Assembly: GCA_017940105.1 (NCBI GenBank)
Contig: JAGAZG010000088.1
Span: 1 to 5,039, forward strand
Direction: 5' to 3'
DNA from: Mailhella sp.
Lineage (GTDB): Bacteria > Desulfobacterota > Desulfovibrionia > Desulfovibrionales > Desulfovibrionaceae
Length of the DNA stretch: 5,039 bases
The position numbers and the translations under genes are program-made. The notes under the pieces were generated by a model. It did not search any database. It saw only the letters and a list, made by a program, of their open reading frames with translations, and had not been told where the DNA came from. Of the stretch, positions 1 to 5,039 are shown piece after piece (the stretch's first letter is position 1; every line of letters starts with the position of its first letter).

Positions 1-2301
1 AGCCTGCTGGGAACGACGCCGAAGCTTATTGAAGCTGGCCTGCCCGACGAAGCCTTTGCCGCTCTTGACGGCGATGACAAGAGCGCCGTCACCATTCTCA
101 AGAAGCGCAACAAGGCGGAAAGGGGCGTCAGGCGGCAAGGGTTGCTTGCAGACGAATATGCCAGGGCCGTGCACGCCATCCATGCCCTTGCGGCCCCCAT
201 TGACTTTGATGCCATGCCTTCTGACACGCTTGCCCAGATAGAAGCCAAGGAAGCGGCCTTCCTCGATTACCAGGCATCAGAATCTTTCCGCAAAAAGAAA
301 AAGGTCTGCGACATGTGGTGCGCGGCTTTTGTCACGCGCAAGCGCGATGAAGGCGGCAACACGCTGGGCATCACGCAGAATACCATCCGTGACTTCTGCC
401 TTGGAAGGCCGCTGCCGGAAGAACTGGATAGGCAAATCGAAGATGTTGCCAGCAAATACAGGTTTCTGCACTGGAACATCGCCTTCCCTGAAGTCGCGGC
501 AAAGGGCGGCTTCGACGTCATGGCAGGCAATCCGCCTTGGGAACGCATAAAAATACAGGAAAAGGAATGGTTCGCCGCCCGCGTGCCGGCAATCGCCAAT
601 GCGCCGAACGCAGCGGGACGAAAACGCATGATCCTGGCTCTCAAACAAGAGGATCCTGCCCTGTATGACGCTTTCCTCAGCGACCTGCGTGTTTCTGCCG
701 GAGCAAGTCATATCTTGCGCAACAGCGGACGCTACCCTCTTTGCGGCTGCGGCGACATCAACATGTACGCCGTCTTTGCCGAGAACATGCGCAATGCCGT
801 CAACAGCCGCGGCCGCGTCGGATGCATCGTTCCCAGCGGCATCGCCACCGACGACACCACCAAGCTCTTCTTCCAGGACATGGTGGTCACGAAAAGCCTG
901 GTCAGCCTGTTTGACTTCGAGAACAGGATGAAGATTTTTCCGGGCATTGATTCACGCATCAAATTTTCCCTGCTTACCGCCGGCAGCGGTGAGAAGCCGA
1001 TCGCTGACAAGGCGGAATTTGTCTTCTTCGCCCACTCAGCAGGCGATCTTGACGACCAGGAAAAGCGTTTCACTTTGTCGCCGGACGACATAGCCCAGAT
1101 GAACCCGAATACACTGACCTGCCCCATTTTCCGCAGCCGCAAGGACGCCGAGCTTACCAAGGCCGTGTACCGCCGCGTGCCTGTGCTTATAAGGGAAGAA
1201 AAGAAAAACGCTGTCGGCAATGTTGTTCGTGATGAACTGAATCCATGGGGCATACAGTTCAACCGTATGTTTGACATGTCGAACGACTCTGCCCTGTTCC
1301 GCACCTATGACCAGCTTCTGCAGGCCGGAGGTGAACTGCATGGCAACAGGTTTGCCGTGGAACGGGATTTTCTGCTCCAGACGGAAACGGGACCGCTGGA
1401 CGTGGCCGCAGGCGAATGGCTGCCGCTGTACGAAGCCAAGATGGTGCATCATTACAATCACCGATGGGCTACATATGACGGCCTGGACGTGTGCGACGTA
1501 TCGACAGAACAGCTGGCAGACCCGGAATTTTCCGTGCAGCCGCGCTACTGGGTGCATCAGGATCATGTGCAGCGCCAGCTCGATAACATGGGCTGGAACC
1601 ATGGCTGGCTCATGGGGTGGAGAGATATTACCAACAGCACGAATGAGAGGACGGTGATTGCAAACACTATTCCGGCAACAGCAGTGGGGGACAAATTCCT
1701 TCTAATTTTCTCCCAAACTATGCCTGAGCAGCTTTTGGCTTTGCTCAACTCTTTTGCATCTGATTATTTTGCAAGGCAAAAATTTGGTGGAACGTCCCTA
1801 AAATTCTACCTTTTCCGTCAACTTACCGTCCTGACTCCAGAAACATTCTTGCAGTCGATTTCCTGGCTCGGCACGCCGACCATTGCAGATTTCGTACGTC
1901 CCCGTGTTCTGGAACTGACCTACAACGCCTGGGACATGAAGCCTTTTGCCGAAGAGCTTGGCAACGACGGCGATCCCTACATCTGGGACGAAGAGCGCCG
2001 CTTCGCCCTGCGCTGTGAGCTTGATGCTCTGTTTTTCCATCTGTATCTGCCAGCCAATGCCGACGGATCGTGGAAAAAGGCTGAAAACGAAACGCCGCAG
2101 GAGTTCGCCGCACTGAAAGATGCCTTCCCCACGCCCCGCGACGCCGTGGACTACATCATGGACACCTTCCCCATCCGCAAAAAGAAGGACATCGCTGAGT
2201 TCGGCATCTACCGCACCAAGGACGAAATCCTGCGCGTTTATGATGCCATGCAGGTGGCGATGGCAGCAGGTTCTACCTTCAATACGCCATTATTTTCGTA
2301 G
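1..2301 (+). CDS. Eco57I/COG1002-type adenine-specific DNA methyltransferase, 5'-partial (restriction-modification or defence methylase)
   Basis: The frame is open from the first base, so the gene starts left of the window; 766 residues are visible, ending at TAG 2299-2301. A TTG at 142 could be read as a start, but recognisable sequence continues upstream of it. Numbering from base 1, the catalytic motif IV of N6-adenine methyltransferases, NPPW, is at residues 177-180 (preceded by FDVMAG). Family-typical blocks follow: GIATDDTTK (280-288), FENR (306-309), YEAKM (477-481), a NERT block, and ARQKFGGT (591-598) in the likely target-recognition/C-terminal part. The SAM-binding motif I must lie off the left edge. 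Known of the family: such proteins methylate adenine in DNA and act as stand-alone type II methylases, as fused restriction-methylases, or as the methylase of multi-gene defence loci such as class 1 DISARM. Which applies cannot be decided here. No nuclease motif is visible in this C-terminal part. Downstream is a nitroreductase, not a defence partner. Confidence 0.92.
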   Translation, partial: SLLGTTPKLIEAGLPDEAFAALDGDDKSAVTILKKRNKAERGVRRQGLLADEYARAVHAIHALAAPIDFDAMPSDTLAQIEAKEAAFLDYQASESFRKKKKVCDMWCAAFVTRKRDEGGNTLGITQNTIRDFCLGRPLPEELDRQIEDVASKYRFLHWNIAFPEVAAKGGFDVMAGNPPWERIKIQEKEWFAARVPAIANAPNAAGRKRMILALKQEDPALYDAFLSDLRVSAGASHILRNSGRYPLCGCGDINMYAVFAENMRNAVNSRGRVGCIVPSGIATDDTTKLFFQDMVVTKSLVSLFDFENRMKIFPGIDSRIKFSLLTAGSGEKPIADKAEFVFFAHSAGDLDDQEKRFTLSPDDIAQMNPNTLTCPIFRSRKDAELTKAVYRRVPVLIREEKKNAVGNVVRDELNPWGIQFNRMFDMSNDSALFRTYDQLLQAGGELHGNRFAVERDFLLQTETGPLDVAAGEWLPLYEAKMVHHYNHRWATYDGLDVCDVSTEQLADPEFSVQPRYWVHQDHVQRQLDNMGWNHGWLMGWRDITNSTNERTVIANTIPATAVGDKFLLIFSQTMPEQLLALLNSFASDYFARQKFGGTSLKFYLFRQLTVLTPETFLQSISWLGTPTIADFVRPRVLELTYNAWDMKPFAEELGNDGDPYIWDEERRFALRCELDALFFHLYLPANADGSWKKAENETPQEFAALKDAFPTPRDAVDYIMDTFPIRKKKDIAEFGIYRTKDEILRVYDAMQVAMAAGSTFNTPLFS

Positions 2302-2318
2302 GATAGCTTACCTATATT
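2290..2318 (+). promoter_or_regulatory. Possible weak sigma-70-like promoter for the nitroreductase gene
   Basis: A TATATT hexamer (2313-2318) lies in the AT-rich gap after the methylase stop, with a poor -35 match TTATTT (2290-2295) exactly 17 bp upstream, overlapping the end of the methylase gene. The -10 is good and the -35 is weak, so this may be chance in AT-rich DNA. The 52-bp gap also allows simple read-through from the methylase. Confidence 0.2.
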
Positions 2319-2343
2319 CACATATGGAGTACGTTGACTGCAC

Positions 2344-2348
2344 GGAGG
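2344..2348 (+). promoter_or_regulatory. Strong ribosome binding site that fixes the nitroreductase start
   Basis: GGAGG, 5 nt before ATG 2354. It decides the start: the same frame is open upstream to an ATG at 2120 inside the methylase gene, but only the 2354 start has a Shine-Dalgarno sequence and gives a clean twin-arginine signal peptide. Confidence 0.85.
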
Positions 2349-2353
2349 ACAAC

Positions 2354-2959
2354 ATGAACAGACGCGTTTTTCTAAGCAGCGGCGCAGCAATCGCCGCAGT
2401 AACGATCATGGCTCCAGAATTTGCCTTTGCTGCTGAAAGCGATCAGATAATAAAACTGCCTGAACCGGATAAGCATGGCGGCAAGCCGCTGATGGAATGC
2501 CTTGTCCAGCGGCGTTCCAGCCATGTTCTTGGGCGCGGCGACGTAGACATGCCCACCCTGGGCAATCTTCTTTGGGCGGCATGGGGCATCAGCCGCAAGG
2601 ACGGCAAGCATGTCATCCCCACAGCATTGAACAAGCAGCAGGTTGTTGTCTACGCCGTACGCGGCGATGGCGTATGGGAATACATGCCAAAGGATCACGC
2701 CGTCAAAAAAGTTCTGACCGGCGACAGGCGCAATGCATTTGACGGCGCAGGACTTGTCCTGCTCTATGCAGCTCCTGAAAAAGATCCCTACTCCGCCATG
2801 CACGTGGGATCCATGTACCAGAATGTCGGCCTGTTCTGCGCCTCAGCCGGGCTAGACAACTGCGTGAAGCACCAGAAGCACGATGCCTTGGACAAAGAAT
2901 TACCGTTGCCGTCAGGCTGGATGACCTTCATCTCTCAATCGGTGGCGTGGCCCAAATAG
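2354..2959 (+). CDS. Tat-exported nitroreductase-family (SagB/ThcOx-like) protein
   Basis: 201 residues. The N-terminus MNRRVFLSSGAAIAAV matches the twin-arginine pattern (RRxFL), followed by a short hydrophobic stretch and a likely signal peptidase site AFA|AE after residue 26. The mature protein, about 175 residues, would be periplasmic. Export by Tat fits a protein that folds around FMN in the cytoplasm. Nitroreductase-like blocks are QRRSS (52-56, the usual flavin-phosphate Arg/Ser segment), LGNLLWAAWGI (69-79), a PTALNKQQVVVYAV block (89-102, usually P-S-A-x-N-x-Q), YQNVGLFCASAGL (155-167) and a C-terminal ISQSVAWPK (193-201, usually A-Q-x-V-G-Y-P-K). Several conserved positions are altered: no RTAPS arginine before P89, and W in place of Y near the end. 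Substrate and electron partner are unknown. It follows the methylase on the same strand and converges on the integrase remnant. Family assignment is firm; the reaction is not. Confidence 0.88.
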   Translation: MNRRVFLSSGAAIAAVTIMAPEFAFAAESDQIIKLPEPDKHGGKPLMECLVQRRSSHVLGRGDVDMPTLGNLLWAAWGISRKDGKHVIPTALNKQQVVVYAVRGDGVWEYMPKDHAVKKVLTGDRRNAFDGAGLVLLYAAPEKDPYSAMHVGSMYQNVGLFCASAGLDNCVKHQKHDALDKELPLPSGWMTFISQSVAWPK

Positions 2960-2983
2960 AGGACGATACTGACAGATGCCTGA

Positions 2984-3355
2984 CTAGGTATCCTTATCTC
3001 TCTGAGGAAAAATATAATCTCCATTGCTGTGTGGTAACTCAGCAAGTAATTCTCTTACATAAGGGCTCATAGGGATGTACTGCGTCTTGTCATTTTTGGC
3101 ATTGTCACCGCGAAGAGCTATGAACCCTCGTTCAAAGTCACAATCACTCCACCTCAGTCCAATAGCCGCGCTGCGGCGGGCACCCGTGTGCATAACAAGA
3201 TGAGCGTAGGCAACATAAAAGACCTTTTCGTCAACGTTCTTTGTGCTTGTTTCATTGTCCGCTGCATTTGCAAAATGAAGCTTCCGCCGGCGGCAATGGC
3301 GCAGCCTTCCCCTAAAAAAGCCCTGCAGCAGGAACGTTTCAGCGGATGATGCCAA
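2984..3355 (-). pseudogene. Tyrosine recombinase (phage/island integrase) remnant, truncated catalytic domain
   Basis: A 123-codon frame in which about residues 37-117 (roughly 3247-3005) look like the start of a tyrosine-recombinase catalytic domain. HTGARRSAAIGLRWSDCDF (56-74) contains the first catalytic Arg (R60). FIALRG and the AKNDKTQYIPMS block (86-97) match the beta-hairpin with the catalytic Lys region. YIFPQRD (114-120) is the usual next segment, and then the frame stops at TAG. The HxLRH box, the second Arg, the His/Trp and the nucleophilic Tyr are all absent, as is the N-terminal SAM-like DNA-binding domain, so the product cannot recombine DNA. The first ATG (3355) overlaps the end of the regulator gene by 17 bp; the first 25 or so residues are basic and unlike an integrase, so they are probably readthrough of junction DNA. 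I counted 47.5% GC over 3001-3240, below the neighbours. Best read as a decayed end of a mobile element. Confidence 0.75.
3314..3332 (-). terminator. Weak candidate intrinsic terminator of the sigma-54 regulator gene
   Basis: On the minus strand, 6 nt after the regulator's TGA, CCTG-CTG-CAGG can form a 4-bp stem (5 with a T-G pair) with a 3-nt loop, followed after GC by six Ts (3319-3314). The position and T-run are right; the stem is short, so it is only a candidate. Confidence 0.3.
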
Positions 3356-4883
3356 GCTTTGCCATGCGCGAGCGCAACGTGCTGGGGTTGATGTCCAGCA
3401 TTTCCGCTGCGCCGCCTCTGCCGTTGATCCTGCCGTTTGCCAGGGCGAGCACGCGTTCGATATGGCGCTTTTCCACGTCTTCCAGGCGCAGGCTTTCCCC
3501 GGCAGGAAAAATCTCTGCGCCGGGTTTGCTCCGTGGCGCGGCAGAGCTCTGCCCGCCGAACAGGCTTCTGCCCACCTCCACGGAAAAAGGTGTGCCTTCG
3601 GAACCGTTCCAGATGAGCATGGAGCGCGTCACGGCGTTTTTCATCTCCCGTATGTTGCCTGGCCAGGCGTAGGCGCACAGCTTTTCCAGCTCCGCTGGCG
3701 TAAGCTTGGGCGGCACGACAAAGCCGCGCCTGCGCGCCTGCTGGAGGATGAAAAAATCCAGGAGCACGGGGATGTCTGCGGGCCTTTCCCGCAGCGCCGG
3801 AATGTAGATGGGAAATACGCCCAGGCGGTACAGCAGGTCTTCCCTGAACTCCCTGTGATCCACCATTTCCACAAGATTCCGGTTTGTCGCCGCGATGATG
3901 CGCACATTAACCGGCTTTTCCACGCTGCTGCCAACCCGCTCGATGACGCCCTCCTGCAGGGCGCGCAAAAGATGCGCCTGCTCTTCCAAGGGAAGCTCGC
4001 CGATCTCGTCAAGGAAAAGCACGCCCGTGTCCGCAAGTTCAAAGCAGCCTGGCGTATCCTTGTCCGCGCCGGTAAAGGCCCCCTTGACGTAGCCGAAAAG
4101 CTTGGACTCTATGAGCGTGTGCGGGATGCCGCCGCAGTTAATTTTGATGAAGGGCCGCTGCCACCGGCCTGATCCGCGGTAGATGAGATCGGCCACGCCT
4201 TCCTTGCCAACGCCTGTTTCACCAAGCAGGAGAACCGGAACATCTTCCCTGCCTACCTTGTAAAGCAGCTTGAGCACGCGCTGCATTCCGGGCAGGCCGA
4301 CCAGGTTGAAGTAATTTTGGTTGTGCGAAGTCATCCGCAGCGTTGACGAACTCCTGCCAAACTTCCTCCAGATGTAGCGGAAGGCGTCCAGCAGTTCAAA
4401 GGCGGCAGCTGCGTCGCTTTCCCCGTAAGCATCCTTGCGGAACGAAACCAGACCGAAAAGCCCTATGCAGTCCTCCGAAACCACTTTCCTCAGAAAAAGC
4501 AGGGAAAAAGCATCGGTATGCGCTTCCTTCATGTACCGGGAAAGGACGGAAAGGGTGACCGTAGCATAGTCGTGCCGGTCACATATCCTCACCAGCGTGT
4601 CATGGTATGAGTTGAACGCCATGACATTCTGCTCTTCATTGACAGGGCAGACAAAACTGCTCGCGCCATGATACGGCGGCCATATCACATACTGCCGAGC
4701 ATCACCCGCACCTGTCTGCATGTAGATGGCATGGTCGAAACGGAAAACCGTGCGTAGCGCGGCGTCCATGCTCTTCCAGAAATCCTCTGTTCCGTAGCGC
4801 TGCGCAGCCAGCATGATCTGCCGGGCCGCTTCCCTGCACTTTTCCGACACCGCGCCCGGTGGCGGCGTAAGATACGTTTTCAT
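3339..4883 (-). CDS. Sigma-54-dependent transcriptional activator (enhancer-binding protein, FhlA/NtrC class)
   Basis: 514 residues, complete. Residues 1 to about 180 form a sensory region of GAF-like size, without a recognisable phospho-acceptor receiver; the signal is unknown. The AAA+ domain covers about 190-425: Walker A GETGVGKE (221-228), the sigma-54-contacting GAFTGA loop (268-273), Walker B VLFLDE (288-293), sensor I AATN (331-334), putative arginine fingers R347 and R353 in FREDLLYRL, and sensor II WPGNIRE (407-413). A variable linker (430-465) leads to a Fis-type helix-turn-helix, GRGGAAEMLDINPSTLRSRM (488-507). All ATPase motifs are intact, so it should remodel sigma-54 RNA polymerase. 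The ATG at 4883 is the only plausible start: an in-frame stop lies at 4902-4904, and a modest GGGA (4894-4891) sits 7 nt upstream. It is divergent from a consensus sigma-54 promoter at 4988-5011, its most likely target. The order of domains is seen; the regulated pathway is not known. Confidence 0.96.
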   Translation of the reverse strand: MKTYLTPPPGAVSEKCREAARQIMLAAQRYGTEDFWKSMDAALRTVFRFDHAIYMQTGAGDARQYVIWPPYHGASSFVCPVNEEQNVMAFNSYHDTLVRICDRHDYATVTLSVLSRYMKEAHTDAFSLLFLRKVVSEDCIGLFGLVSFRKDAYGESDAAAAFELLDAFRYIWRKFGRSSSTLRMTSHNQNYFNLVGLPGMQRVLKLLYKVGREDVPVLLLGETGVGKEGVADLIYRGSGRWQRPFIKINCGGIPHTLIESKLFGYVKGAFTGADKDTPGCFELADTGVLFLDEIGELPLEEQAHLLRALQEGVIERVGSSVEKPVNVRIIAATNRNLVEMVDHREFREDLLYRLGVFPIYIPALRERPADIPVLLDFFILQQARRRGFVVPPKLTPAELEKLCAYAWPGNIREMKNAVTRSMLIWNGSEGTPFSVEVGRSLFGGQSSAAPRSKPGAEIFPAGESLRLEDVEKRHIERVLALANGRINGRGGAAEMLDINPSTLRSRMAKLGIIR

Positions 4884-4885
4884 AG

Positions 4886-4915
4886 CGATATCCCGAAAAT
4901 ATTATCGATATTTCG
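4886..4915. promoter_or_regulatory. Candidate enhancer/operator for the regulator: CGATAT repeats with dyad symmetry
   Basis: Two imperfect 10-bp direct repeats, CGATATCCCG (4886-4895) and CGATATTTCG (4906-4915), match at 8 of 10 positions and are spaced exactly 20 bp apart, about two helical turns. Inside them CGAAAATAT (4894-4902) and ATATTTCG (4908-4915) form an inverted repeat with one extra A and a 5-bp spacer. The block lies 2 bp upstream of the regulator's start codon and about 100-130 bp upstream of the predicted sigma-54 start site, the usual place for an enhancer-binding protein. That the divergent activator binds here is an inference. Confidence 0.5.
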
Positions 4916-4922
4916 TGATGAA

Positions 4923-4950
4923 ATTTTGTATTTTTTGTGATTATTGTCAA
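4923..4950 (-). promoter_or_regulatory. Sigma-70-like promoter of the sigma-54 activator gene
   Basis: On the minus strand a perfect TTGACA -35 (4950-4945) is followed after 16 bp by CAAAAT (4928-4923), matching 4 of 6 positions of the -10 consensus. Transcription would start near 4916, giving a leader of about 33 nt that contains the whole CGATAT repeat block. The region is very AT-rich, so the -10 is less certain than the -35. Confidence 0.45.
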
Positions 4951-4951
4951 A
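4936..4951. promoter_or_regulatory. Possible CRP/FNR-family (CRP- or HcpR-like) operator
   Basis: TGTGA-N6-TCAAA matches the CRP-type dyad TGTGA-N6-TCACA at 9 of 10 positions. It overlaps the TTGACA -35 of the regulator, a typical repressing position, and lies about 75 bp upstream of the sigma-54 start site. The background is AT-rich and only one site is seen, so this is weak. Confidence 0.22.
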
Positions 4952-4987
4952 TTGAAAATTACAACCATGCCTTTTTAAACGGCTTTC

Positions 4988-5011
4988 CATATTGGCACGA
5001 TTATTGCATTA
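4988..5011 (+). promoter_or_regulatory. Sigma-54 (-24/-12) promoter firing rightward off the window
   Basis: CATATTGGCACG then ATTA then TTGCATTA agrees with every defined position of the bacterial sigma-54 consensus mrNrYTGGCACG-N4-TTGCWNNw. The GG (4994-4995) and GC (5006-5007) are separated by the required 10 bp, so transcription should start near 5018-5019. It faces away from the activator gene, with about 105 bp between the activator's ATG and the promoter element. The transcribed gene is not in the window; only about 20 nt of leader are visible. Confidence 0.9.
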
Positions 5012-5039
5012 GTAAAAAAGAAAAGGCTATGTCACAACA

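Noticed and set aside
142..144. TTG at 142 as the methylase start codon
   Set aside because: The frame is open to base 1 with protein sequence that fits the family, and the SAM-binding motif is still missing, so the gene begins upstream of the window.
732..1602. Open frames of about 190 codons on the - strand opposite the methylase
   Set aside because: No motifs or ribosome sites, and the + strand frame has clear family motifs throughout.
2120..2353. Longer start for the nitroreductase at ATG 2120
   Set aside because: The extra residues are the methylase gene read in another frame (Ser/Arg/Pro-rich), with no ribosome site; ATG 2354 has GGAGG and a proper Tat signal.
3265..3277. Small hairpin CATTTGCAAAATG
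   Set aside because: Only a 5-bp A/T-rich stem inside the integrase remnant; easily chance.
3284..3293. Perfect 10-bp palindrome CCGCCGGCGG
   Set aside because: Short, GC-rich, without loop or T-run and not repeated elsewhere in the window; no support for an attachment site or terminator.
3462..4172. Long open frame of 236 codons on the + strand opposite the regulator
   Set aside because: It lies antisense to the AAA+ domain, has no recognisable motifs and is explained by the GC-rich codon pattern of the regulator gene.
5029..5039. ATG at 5029 as the start of the sigma-54-driven gene
   Set aside because: It would lie only about 10 nt after the predicted transcript start, with AAGG just 2-3 nt away as a ribosome site. 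Only 11 bases are visible; the true start is more likely further right.
1..5039. CRISPR array, tRNA, rRNA or complete insertion sequence
   Set aside because: I saw no regularly spaced repeats, no tRNA-like arm pattern, and no transposase or terminal inverted repeats in the window.

Overview
The window reads as part of a bacterial chromosome of moderately high GC (about 60% where I counted inside genes), with a sigma-54 enhancer-binding regulator, a perfect -24/-12 promoter and a Tat-exported nitroreductase-family protein. This combination fits an anaerobic deltaproteobacterium, perhaps Desulfovibrionaceae. That placement is an inference from gene style and is not proven by any marker in the window.

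Layout: (1) 1-2301, + strand: the C-terminal 766 residues of a large Eco57I/COG1002-type N6-adenine DNA methyltransferase whose N-terminus lies off the left edge. (2) 2354-2959, + strand: a small nitroreductase-family protein with a twin-arginine signal peptide, 52 bp after the methylase. (3) 2984-3355, - strand: a remnant of a tyrosine recombinase (integrase) that keeps the first catalytic Arg box but has lost the HxxR...Tyr end. (4) 3339-4883, - strand: a complete 514-residue sigma-54-dependent activator. (5) 4884-5039: an AT-rich divergent control region. It holds a sigma-70-like promoter for the regulator, a repeated CGATAT element, and a full-consensus sigma-54 promoter firing rightward off the window.

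Two stories are present. The left part looks like accessory DNA: a restriction/defence-type methylase, a cargo-like reductase and a decayed integrase, with the integrase remnant at the junction to the regulator. The right part is a classic divergent sigma-54 circuit. The activator probably binds the CGATAT repeats near its own start codon, about 100-130 bp upstream of the predicted sigma-54 start site, and switches on an operon that begins just beyond the right edge, possibly also regulating itself. The target operon and the methylase's partner genes are outside the window, so neither system can be fully identified here. I do not see evidence for a wholly new system. The best leads are the identity of the sigma-54 target operon and of the defence locus to the left.
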